Shown: positions 50,192 through 58,192 of the stretch, in pieces
Layout of the letters: each line of letters opens with the position of its first letter
Position numbering within the stretch: position 1 is the stretch's first letter
Source of the DNA: Aurantiochytrium sp. KH105
Lineage: Eukaryota > Sar > Bigyra > Thraustochytrida > Thraustochytriidae
Reading direction: 5' to 3'
NCBI GenBank assembly: GCA_003116975.1
Contig: BGKB01000041.1
Location: forward strand, 310,001 to 374,000
Length of the DNA stretch: 64,000 bases
Notes under the pieces: model-generated
The model's database searches: none
What the model was told of the DNA's origin: nothing
The model's input: the letters and a program-made list of their open reading frames with translations, nothing else
Program-made: the position numbers and the translations under genes

Positions 50192-50726
50192 TTAGAGCAT
50201 GTCCTTTTTCTTCATGATGCCCGGCTTGTTGATGAGAGACTTGTGGATGTGCGGGATGACACCACCACCGGCGATGGTAGCCTTGATGAGCGTGTCGAGC
50301 TCCTCATCACCGCGAATGGCAAGCTGCAAGTGGCGCGGGGTGATACGCTTCACCTTGAGATCCTTGGACGCGTTTCCTGCGAGCTCCAGCACTTCGGCAG
50401 TCAGGTACTCGAGGATGGCCGCCGTGTACACAGCAGCGGTTGCACCGACGCGCTGCTTGAGAGCTGTTTGTCACGTGAATAAGCGTTCGGTCAGTTCAAT
50501 TCAGTTAGAGAGTGTTTTTTTTCATGGAGGTGGCGCATTTGGCGCATAAAAGGAAGGATAGAAAGGACAACAACGACTTACCGACACGCTGCTTGAGGAA
50601 ACGGTGGACACGACCGACGGGGAACTGGAGACCGGCGCGCGAGCTACGAGACTGGGGCGTCTTCTTGGACGCGGGGGCCTTGCCGCCCTTGCCGCCCTTG
50701 CCACCTTTGCCGCCCTTGCCAGACAT
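50192..50726 (-). CDS. H2AZ: Histone variant H2A.Z, two exons
   Basis: Exons 50726-50582 and 50463-50192 encode 138 residues; the 118-bp intron has gtaagt and aacag borders. The N-terminal tail is a (GGK)n repeat suited to acetylation. The fold follows: [15 protein letters not shown], then [37 protein letters not shown] and [19 protein letters not shown], then [17 protein letters not shown]. The segments [18 protein letters not shown] and [18 protein letters not shown] mark H2A.Z, not canonical H2A. Splicing yields LKQRVALKQRVG in loop 1, keeping the normal spacing of ten residues between Arg and RVG. H2A.Z marks promoters and +1 nucleosomes and is loaded by SWR1. Upstream sequence shares blocks with the NCoR-like gene. 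Confidence 0.95.
50464..50581 (-). other. Intron of H2A.Z flanked by an 18-nt near-perfect direct repeat
   Basis: Read on the minus strand, ctcaagcagcgtgtcggt spans the donor site and ctcaagcagcgcgtcggt begins three bases into exon 2, differing at one position. This looks like a duplication associated with intron gain. Confidence 0.8.
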
Positions 50727-51160
50727 GGTTTCGCTTTTGGTTCGTTCTTGGCGCTGCTCCTGCTGCTTTCTTTGTCAATTCGTTTTGTTCATTCGTTCAA
50801 GACGGCGCTGTCAGTATTCTGTTCCTCTCTCTTCTCCTCCGCTATTCACTCTCGCTCTCGCGTCGCTCTCGGCGGCCGCCAACGCGACGCCAAGCAGACG
50901 TCGCCATAAAGCCCGACGCGCTCGCCTCGTGGTCTCATCCCGGTCGCACGAGAGTCCCACTTGCGCACGCCGCACGCGGGCACGAGGGAGCGAAGAGAGG
51001 GAGGCGAGAGCGGCTCGAGGCGCGCTCGCTCGCGAGGGATTTCCGCCCGCGCCGCGCCGCGAGAGCGAGCGAGCGAGCGAGACGGAGCGCCGCGCTTCAC
51101 GCACCTGGTCTCGGGCTTCTTTCTTGCTGCTCGTTCTGGTTTTGTTTTTCTTTCTTCTTT

Positions 51161-51198
51161 CCGCGCCGCGCAAGTGGGCTATCTGCGCGCCACAAGTG
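51161..51198. promoter_or_regulatory. CGCGCCGC-AAGT block shared with the NCoR-like upstream region
   Basis: The block begins ccgcgccgcgcaagtgggct and continues with atctgcgcgccacaagtg. It aligns with 9921-9957 upstream of the NCoR-like gene with a 2-base gap and few differences, including two spaced CAAGT cores. Confidence 0.4.
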
Positions 51199-51458
51199 AA
51201 ACTCTCGCGCGTCGCGGCACTTGCTTTGCCATTCTCCACTTCCGCGGGCCCAGGATAACCCACTTGCGCCCAGGCCGCCTGGTTTTTTTCCCGTCCCTGC
51301 TACTGCGCTAACTAACCACCGTTTGCATTAGGTTGCAACTAGGAGGTGCTACTAGGCCAAGTGATGAAGGAGGCGAGGGAAAAAAAAATTAGTGCCCCTC
51401 GAGAAAAAGAGCCGCAGTTATCAATGGCAAATTCAACGTCACGGTGCGTACTACCGGT

Positions 51459-51466
51459 TAGGCCTA
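51459..51466. promoter_or_regulatory. TAGGCCTA box
   Basis: The context is ccggttaggcctatttt, only 6 bp beyond the decarboxylase stop and about 730 bp upstream of H2A.Z. A terminator-side or distal role cannot be excluded. Confidence 0.25.
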
Positions 51467-51471
51467 TTTTT

Positions 51472-52911
51472 TCACTCGCGACATTTCCACTGGCGCACAG
51501 AGTCGCGGACGGGCTGCACATCCTGGATCTGGCGGAACGTCAGAGCCTCGTCGGCACCATGAAAGACGAACACCTGAGGTCCTTGTCGACTGCAGTGAGT
51601 TGTTCGAATACTTAAAGCGTTTCCACCGACATCAGCGAGCGCGACAATGTCTCCGACCTCGAGAGGTGCGATCTTGGCGTCGCGAACGACCACGTCGCCT
51701 GCAAAACACAGGGGACCGGCAATGTCCGTCGGCACGCGCTCGTCTTCGGAAACTTCCTTCTGTTCACCTGTAGATGAAAAGGCAAACACACGATGGTGCA
51801 CAAAGGTTTCAGGGCAGTAGCAAGCGCGCATAAACACGTCCGAGCCCGCGTGAATCAGTGCGATGCGGCCGCCGTCGTAGGACTTTGTGTACTCAACGCG
51901 AGAGGCCAGCAGAGCGAATTTGTGCTGGGCAGCGGCGCCAAATTCGGTAACAACGCGGTCAAAGACATTGTCAGCGAAGATCTCAGGCACATCCTTGCGC
52001 AAAGCCGCAGCATACGGTGCAAAGTCGGAAAGCTGCTGAGCCACGTTAAAGTTGACAGCCAGACCACCACCCATGTCGAGCGTGCGAATGCGTCGCTCGC
52101 CAGCGCGTTCATTGATCTCAAGCGCAAAGTCAACGGCGGTGCGCACGCCTGCTACCAGTTGATCCAGTCCCATGCCACCTGAGCCAGTGTGCACGTGAAC
52201 ACCGTTGATCCACGGACAGGCGACGACGCGTGCCAAGAGTGACTCGCGCTCTTGACCTGATTTTTGCAGGGGTACGCCAAACTTGGACTTGCCCGTCGAT
52301 ACGCTAAATGCAGCAATGGTGCCAGCGCCCACGAGAGGATTCACCCGGATGCCCACAATGGACGACGGCGTGAGGCTGACGCGGCCCGAGGCGAGAATAG
52401 CCTCGACACGCGCAAGCTCCTGGAGATTATCCATGTTCAAATGCACGCCCTTGCGCAGCGCAAACTCGATCTCAGCGGCTGTCTTGCAAGGGCTGTCAAA
52501 AACAACACGATCTGGCGCAAAGCCAACATCGAGCGAATGCACCACCTCGGAGATGGACGCGCACTCTGCGCCATGTCCGAGCTCACAAGCACGTCGCAAA
52601 AAGTACTCGAGAGGATTGGCCTTGACAGCGCAGGCGTGCATAAAGTGTTTCTCCTTGAAGGTTTCCTCGCGCATGTGCGCAAGATTGGCTTCCCAGGTGT
52701 CTCCGTCGTACAGGAAGGCAAAGGGTTTCTTTTGGACCTCGGCCTCGAGTGCCTCGAGCGTTAAAGGAGCTTCGCCGCCATCGCTACTTACGCTCTCTTG
52801 CGCGCCCACCTCTTGCACGCCCACCGTGCCGAGAAGGCCTTGCTGCGCCGCGGCCTTGATCGCCGCCACTTGTCTCGCCGTCAGCGGTTCGTCTTCGGTC
52901 TTGGGCGCCAT
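51472..52911 (-). CDS. LysA/ornithine-decarboxylase-fold PLP decarboxylase
   Basis: This is a single exon of 479 residues. The only ATG before the domain is at 52911 (MAPKTEDEPLTARQ). The fold-III PLP barrel is clear: HACAVKANPLEYFLRRA has the Schiff-base Lys, VVFDSPCKTAAEIEFAL follows, HVHTGSGGMGLDQLV is the HxGSG phosphate loop, and LDMGGGLAVNF is the GGG loop. GPLCFAGDVVV contains the catalytic Cys-region acid motif, and NALSIRTTHCSRQGP is near the C-terminus. The usual EPGR motif is replaced by TEFGAAAQHKF plus SRVEYTKS, a trait I associate with a LysA-like subgroup, not with classical ornithine decarboxylase. The enzyme probably decarboxylates a diamino acid such as meso-diaminopimelate; substrate is uncertain. 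Confidence 0.8.
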   Translation of the reverse strand: MAPKTEDEPLTARQVAAIKAAAQQGLLGTVGVQEVGAQESVSSDGGEAPLTLEALEAEVQKKPFAFLYDGDTWEANLAHMREETFKEKHFMHACAVKANPLEYFLRRACELGHGAECASISEVVHSLDVGFAPDRVVFDSPCKTAAEIEFALRKGVHLNMDNLQELARVEAILASGRVSLTPSSIVGIRVNPLVGAGTIAAFSVSTGKSKFGVPLQKSGQERESLLARVVACPWINGVHVHTGSGGMGLDQLVAGVRTAVDFALEINERAGERRIRTLDMGGGLAVNFNVAQQLSDFAPYAAALRKDVPEIFADNVFDRVVTEFGAAAQHKFALLASRVEYTKSYDGGRIALIHAGSDVFMRACYCPETFVHHRVFAFSSTGEQKEVSEDERVPTDIAGPLCFAGDVVVRDAKIAPLEVGDIVALADVGGNALSIRTTHCSRQGPQVFVFHGADEALTFRQIQDVQPVRDSVRQWKCRE

Positions 52912-53623
52912 GGGCAGCGAGATCAACGCGCTCTTCCTTGCAGCGCAGATGCCGAGTCTCCCTCGTGTCTGTCCGCCTTGCTGCGCGTCGAGCGCGTGTC
53001 TCTGCTTTGCCTTGCTGCGTCGCGGCGTCGCCGTATTTCTGCACGACCCGCTTGCTTGGACCAGCCGAAGGATGAGCGAGCCGAAGGATGCTCTGTTCCG
53101 GCACCGGCGAAATCGGGAAAATTCGCGCTCCGTCGGAGCCGCCCTCCGCAGCCGTCCGAGACCGATGGATGGGCGGTCTTTGAGAGCGCCGGCGACCTTT
53201 GAGGTGTTGTCGCAAAGGCTGGCCCGAAGGATCGGCAAAGGACCTTTGTTTCGCTTGTTTATTTTTTAATTTCGTTGTCATTTCGCATTTTGCAATCATG
53301 GGGGAAAAGCGGCAAGCCCGGTTGGCAGACACGCCACGATGAGCAGCTTTGGGGAAAAAAATAAACACGAATGCCTGCACCGGGTACAAGGGCGTGATGA
53401 ATCTTGTTCTTCCATCGGCACGTATTGTAAGGCGGATTAGTTATACCACGAAAACGCATGGTTGTGATGTTTGGGAAACATGTATTGTCCTGTGGCGAAT
53501 CTGGGCCCTCGGTTGGGGTTCGGACTGCCTTCACGAGAAAACTTTGCAGCTGACTGCATCTTCAGAGGTTATAATAAAAATATCAAAGATCTGGAACGAG
53601 AAAAGAAAAAAATGGTATTCAAG
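52912..53623. other. Intergenic region between decarboxylase and pseudokinase genes
   Basis: The half next to the decarboxylase start is GC-rich, as other upstream regions here. From 53250 it is AT-rich and probably the 3' flank of the pseudokinase gene. No gene or repeat is recognised. Confidence 0.4.
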
Positions 53624-56320
53624 TTATTCCCTGCAATCGCGAGGAATCTCGGCCGAAAGCAGACGCTCGGCGCGGGCAATGAAGTAATCGCCGCGGAATT
53701 GCTCATGGGCTCGCTTAACAGCGAGTCCCAGGCCAAGTGGACGAGGACAATCCGTGGTTAAGAACGTGCGATAGTAGCGCAACACGAGATCACACGCAAA
53801 TGATTGCAAACGCTCGTTCTGCGGATGAAACTCCATTGCTGCGAGGATGGCATGCTCGAGCTGCATTGAAACAAGTTCACGCCGTAGTTTGAAGCGATAC
53901 AATGCGCCGCATGCGGCTTCTTGAACGCCACCCTTGTCGCGATGAGCATGCATCGCAGCAAGAATAGAGCGTGCAGCGCCGGCGTTGAACAAACGCTCCT
54001 CAGAGATTTCGTCGTGTAAAAGGTTCCAGAGTGCAGAGCACGCTGATTCTTGGAGAGCTGAATTCATAAGATGGCCATTCATGGCCATGATGACTTCAAT
54101 TCCAATGCCTAGATCTGCACCTATCTGTTTTGCAATTCTCGTATTTGCTGAAAGGTTCCACACCACGCAGCACGCATTTTCAAGGACGTCTGCATTCCCC
54201 ATGTGAAACCTCATGCCCTCAATAATGTCGACGCCCAACGAAAAATCATCATGAAAGACGATTCGGTTGCTCAAATTCTCGAAGGTAAGATTCTGTATGG
54301 CTCCAAATGCCTCTGTAAGCAAATCTGGATTTTCGGGATGGGCGCGAATAACGTTTACGATAAGCTTACAAGCCTCGAGCTCCTTGCCAAGTAACGACGT
54401 GACAGACGAGCCTGCGAATGCACACGACTTGATCACTCGACAAACTGCTGCATGCATATCCGCAGAATACTCTGTTGTGTCGAGACGACTCATCAGCAAA
54501 GGTCCAAATTCGTGCTCAAGTATCGTGGCGGAACGAAAATCAGTGGAACCTTCCCCAGTGAGGGCAATTCCAAGCGCCCAGAGCGCATTTGTAATGATTT
54601 GTGGATCGACGGTGTCATCTTCCAGCAGTCGTTTGACGTAGAGTATAATCCCGCATGACCTTGCCTCTGCGCGAGCGATTCCAGATTGAAATTTTGTGTG
54701 TTCTTCCAGAAGAGCGCTACGAAGAAGAGAAGTTGTTTGCAGCAACTTTCCTGTGTCGTGCTCCTCATCAAGATCACGGATTAGACCCTGGACCAGCTCG
54801 CGAGTGACATGATGATCGTCTTTGTTACATTTACGCTGCTGGAAAATGGATACGAGACTGCGCACGAGCCGACTCGACCGTCGACGACTCCCACTCTGCC
54901 CCTCCAGCATCGACGCAATCTCGTCCGTGCGTGGACGATCACCGGCCGCGTGACTCCAGCATGCTTGCATCACACCAGCTCCGACCGAACCGAACCTTGC
55001 TCCATCTGCAATGGTGGGTCGTTCCCCGCGTACAATGCGCATCGTGAGATCGCCTGACGGCGGGTCCCCATTCGACAAAACAGGCCTTTCTCCGTGGTAT
55101 ATCTCCCACATCAGCATGCCCATCGCGTAGACATCGACCTGCGAGTTCCACCGATGAGGCGCCAGCAGAATCTCTGGAGCCTTGTATATCAAGGTCGTCG
55201 GGTCGTCGATCTCGTCTTCAGTGCGTCGTGAGCCGCCAAAGCCCGTCAGCTTCACCGCGCCGAGATCGCGATTCAGCATCACATTACGAGGCCGAAGCGC
55301 TCCGTGCACCACTCCCTCGCCATGCAGATAAACAAGTCCTCGAGTCACGCCACGAAGGATGGCCAACTTCTCCTCATCTGATATGGCAGGGAAGTCGTCT
55401 CTGTCGCTGCGCAAGAGCGCGGAAAGCGCCACGTCTGTCGGCTCCACCACCAAGCTCAAGCCTGTGTCGAGCATACACGCTCCGAAAAGGCCGACAATGT
55501 TCGCGTGCTCCAACTTGCGCCACTCCTCGATCTCACAAATGATCGCGCGTTGCTGCTTCAGGCTCTTAATGCTTCGTCGTTGCAGTTCTACTTGCACTTC
55601 AACTGCGTCCCCTTTGCACCACGTGCCTTTGCTCGCAGCCTCGTCGATTGTTGTGATTTCGTCACGGTCGACTCCCGTCGTTACAAACATGCGAATGAGC
55701 TTTGACATCAAATGCTTTACTGCACGTCGATGCTTTCGAGATCCTGTCCTGCCATCCATAATAGCGCTAATATCGACATTGAAATCCGTCTGAATCATGG
55801 CGAGGACAATTCGCTCGGGATCTTCGAGAAGTGCGCTGGATTCCACCAAAGACTCGAGAATTGCCACGAGTTCGCTTCGAGCTTGTTCTTCTTCCTCTTC
55901 CTCTTCCTCTTTCTGAACTTTTTCGTCGTGACTTTCCGCAGCACTGTCGTCATAGACTGGAGTGTGATGCTCGCGATTGCTGTTTGAAAGATCACACGAC
56001 TTGAGACAGCTTTGCGCAAGCGCCCCCGCGTCTGTCAGTGCTTGGCGAAGCGTCCCGCTTTGAAGGAGGACCCACGCTTTTGCTGGGGGCCCACGTGTAA
56101 AGTTTCCGATAAAGGGCTGAATCGAGTCGGCGATCTTGCGCAGATACGACTCGATTTGCACGAGATCGACCCCTTCTTTGCGCAGCTCTTCGTCACGCGA
56201 AGCGAGGTCGAGGAGGGCCGTCTTCAGCACGCTCGCGCCCTTCTTGCAAGTGACTACATCATCGTCTAGCTTTGCTGCGATCTCGCGAGCCATCGCCTGC
56301 ACGGTGCTGGGAGTGTCCAT
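53624..56320 (-). CDS. TKL-type pseudokinase with C-terminal armadillo repeats
   Basis: This is a single exon of 898 residues from the ATG at 56320 (MDTPSTVQAMAREIAAKL). Residues 1-130 are helical, ending in an acidic run (KEEEEEEEEQ). The kinase-like domain spans about 225-480: IEEWRKLEHANIVGLFGACM, LAILRGVTRGLVYLHGEGVV, HGALRPRNVML, LTGFGGSRR, IYKAPEILLAPHRWNSQVD and VYAMGMLMWEIYHGERP. The HRD Asp is Ala (HGALRPRN), DFG reads GFG, and no VAIK lysine is evident (AVEVQVELQ), so catalysis is unlikely while the APE and C-lobe are intact. Armadillo-like repeats fill about 560-880 (GAIQNLTFENLSNRIVFHDD; ESACSALWNLLHDEISEERL). A scaffold or signalling adaptor is likely. Confidence 0.8.
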   Translation of the reverse strand: MDTPSTVQAMAREIAAKLDDDVVTCKKGASVLKTALLDLASRDEELRKEGVDLVQIESYLRKIADSIQPFIGNFTRGPPAKAWVLLQSGTLRQALTDAGALAQSCLKSCDLSNSNREHHTPVYDDSAAESHDEKVQKEEEEEEEEQARSELVAILESLVESSALLEDPERIVLAMIQTDFNVDISAIMDGRTGSRKHRRAVKHLMSKLIRMFVTTGVDRDEITTIDEAASKGTWCKGDAVEVQVELQRRSIKSLKQQRAIICEIEEWRKLEHANIVGLFGACMLDTGLSLVVEPTDVALSALLRSDRDDFPAISDEEKLAILRGVTRGLVYLHGEGVVHGALRPRNVMLNRDLGAVKLTGFGGSRRTEDEIDDPTTLIYKAPEILLAPHRWNSQVDVYAMGMLMWEIYHGERPVLSNGDPPSGDLTMRIVRGERPTIADGARFGSVGAGVMQACWSHAAGDRPRTDEIASMLEGQSGSRRRSSRLVRSLVSIFQQRKCNKDDHHVTRELVQGLIRDLDEEHDTGKLLQTTSLLRSALLEEHTKFQSGIARAEARSCGIILYVKRLLEDDTVDPQIITNALWALGIALTGEGSTDFRSATILEHEFGPLLMSRLDTTEYSADMHAAVCRVIKSCAFAGSSVTSLLGKELEACKLIVNVIRAHPENPDLLTEAFGAIQNLTFENLSNRIVFHDDFSLGVDIIEGMRFHMGNADVLENACCVVWNLSANTRIAKQIGADLGIGIEVIMAMNGHLMNSALQESACSALWNLLHDEISEERLFNAGAARSILAAMHAHRDKGGVQEAACGALYRFKLRRELVSMQLEHAILAAMEFHPQNERLQSFACDLVLRYYRTFLTTDCPRPLGLGLAVKRAHEQFRGDYFIARAERLLSAEIPRDCRE

Positions 56321-56811
56321 TGCGGAGATCTGTGCGACGTTTGGTCGTTGTGCGAGTCCTCGCCCCTTTTCCCCCCGCCCCCTTCCCCCCTCCCGCTCAC
56401 CGACCCCTCCCCGTCCCTCCTTCGCGATTTCGGACTGTCGCGTAGCCGGAGAACGTGCACCCACGCACACCCCCTTCCTTGCGTGAAATGCTGAAACACC
56501 AGGAGCGTCTCTTTCCTTCACAAGTGACCGCGGCGAACAATGACCGTGACCAGGCAAAGCGCTGAAGTTGTTCGACCTCGATAAACCAGAGCAACGTTAG
56601 ATCAAAAAAGCACAAATAGGGGTGACGAGAATCGGACGAGTATGGTCGTCATTTATCTGACGAAGTTCCAGGGGAGAGGTGCCGGGCCGTCCCATCGGAG
56701 AAGCGATCTTGCAAACGTTCTACACTATGAATGGGAGGAAAGACAGAAGTCACGCGCTCGACAGCATCGGCGACACCAATCTCCTTCATGTACTTGACAC
56801 ATCAATTTCCT
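56321..56811. promoter_or_regulatory. Upstream region of the pseudokinase gene
   Basis: A C-rich tract (56368-56418, ccccttttccccccc-like) lies just upstream of the start. No gene is supported. The region borders the decayed copy and its 26-bp repeats. Confidence 0.35.
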
Positions 56812-56856
56812 TCATGTACGTGACGCATCGATCTCCTTCATGTACTTGACACATAT
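56779..56856. repeat. Three tandem copies of a 26-bp unit
   Basis: Units begin at 56779, 56805 and 56831 with at(c/t)tccttcatgtac(t/g)tgac. The second copy differs at five positions. The length is not a multiple of three. Two units lie inside the remnant coding frame of the pseudogene. Confidence 0.9.
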
Positions 56857-57662
56857 GAGATCATTGCAGCCCTGAAGTAGGATATTGCAAGCAACGTATT
56901 GCACATCATAGCTAGAAGGGTGCGCATGCATTGCCGCAAAAATGCACTTCGCCGGACCAAGCTCAATGTATATTTGAGCAACGCGTGATTCGTTGAAAGA
57001 GAAAGTGAGAATGAAATTGCATGCCAACACTTGGAGTTCAGTATTTGCGATATGCATCTCCATCGCCTTCAACACAGCCATGGCAGCGAAGCGCTCGTGC
57101 AAAAGTTTCGCGCATTCTTCCGATACTGCCGCAAAGGACTCGAGCATTCTAAGTGTGTAAAGAAGGACCTTTTCGTTGGATAAATGTACGTTGGTTGCAT
57201 CGAGAACGACGTCGAGTGCTTGTTCTTCTTCCTCTCCTCCTCCTCCTCCTCTTTCTGGACGTTTTCGACGTAACTTCCCGCAGCACTGTCGTCATAGACT
57301 GGAGTGTGATGCTCGCCATCGCTGTTTGAAAGCTCACACGACTTGAGGCAGCTTTGCACCAGCGCCTCCGCGTCTGCCAGTGCTTGGCGAAGCGTCCCAC
57401 TTTGAAGGAGGACCCACGCTTTTGCCGGGGGCGCACGTGTAAAGTCTCCGATAAAGGGTTGAAGCGAGTCGGCGATCCTGCGCAGATACGAGTCGATTTG
57501 CACGAGATCGACCCCTTCTTTGCGCAGCTCTTCGTCACGCGAAGCGAGGTCGAGGAGGGCCGTCTTCAGCACGCTCGCGCCCTTCTTGCAAGTGAGTACA
57601 TCATTGTCTAGCTTTGCTGCGATCTAGCAAGCAAGCTGCTGCATAACTGTCAGACTTGCCAT
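56812..57662 (-). pseudogene. Decayed, truncated paralogue of the pseudokinase-armadillo gene
   Basis: From an ATG at 57662 the 5' part closely matches the neighbouring pseudokinase gene (57225-57620 against about 55890-56285), including a stretch of about 90 identical bases near 57510-57598. Codon 13 is TAG (57624-57626) where the parent has GAG. At the poly-Glu tract (57230-57252) the frame shifts by one base; beyond it a second frame encodes armadillo-like helices (KAMEMHIANTELQVLACNF, CIFAAMHAHPSSYDVQYVAC). No kinase-like domain is present between them. The high identity implies recent duplication with the breakpoint at the Glu-codon repeat. Stop plus frameshift make it a pseudogene, unless splicing removes both. 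Confidence 0.8.
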
Positions 57663-58192
57663 GGTCCCGTGACGCTCCGGCTCATCCCTCGCTGCCGTCG
57701 CGGCAGCGAGCATCGAGACTTTGCCGTGAAGACCCGAGCATTCCGACGTGCACGCGCGTACACGTGCCTCCTGTTCGCGGACAAAAAAAAGAAAAAAAAA
57801 AAAGCGTAACTCTCAGCGAGTGAGAAAAACGGACTCTCAATTAGGGCACCTGAAACAAGCTGCTCTTCGTTTCTATCCACCATCTCGAAGAAGAGCCCAT
57901 CGTACGGATGGACAGATGCTCAAGTCGCTCAATCGAGGCGTCAACATCAAGGGTTGTGGTAAACTTATACCATACCGAACATTCATTCATGCCCATGGCG
58001 TGTGTACTACAAATGACCTGAGACTGACAGTATGAGTACACACCTTCTCAACGGCTACACGATGCGACTTTGCGCTTCTCCACCAAAGTGCCGGAATGTG
58101 AATCGACGAAAGACAAACAAACGCTAGCACGCGAGAGATCGTCTCGCGCTGTGCACGATCGACGCAGTCTCGACCTTGCGTCGACAAACAAA
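57663..58192. promoter_or_regulatory. Upstream region of CFAP57
   Basis: The region has an A-rich run (57781-57803). No gene is supported. The CFAP57 frame is open from about 58070 but lacks an ATG before 58193. Confidence 0.4.

Larger units (their letters stand above)
50727..51471. promoter_or_regulatory. Upstream region of H2A.Z
   Basis: No gene is supported. The region holds CACTTGCGC boxes (50958-50966, 51261-51269), the block 51161-51198 that resembles the NCoR-like upstream block, GAGC repeats (51059-51082) and a TAGGCCTA box (51459-51466) that abuts the 3' end of the decarboxylase gene. Confidence 0.45.

Noticed and set aside
57069-57572. A 167-residue gene from the 5' part of the decayed paralogue
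   Set aside because: The intact copy next door shows an upstream start, a premature TAG and a frameshift at the Glu run; the tail after the shift is out-of-frame sequence.
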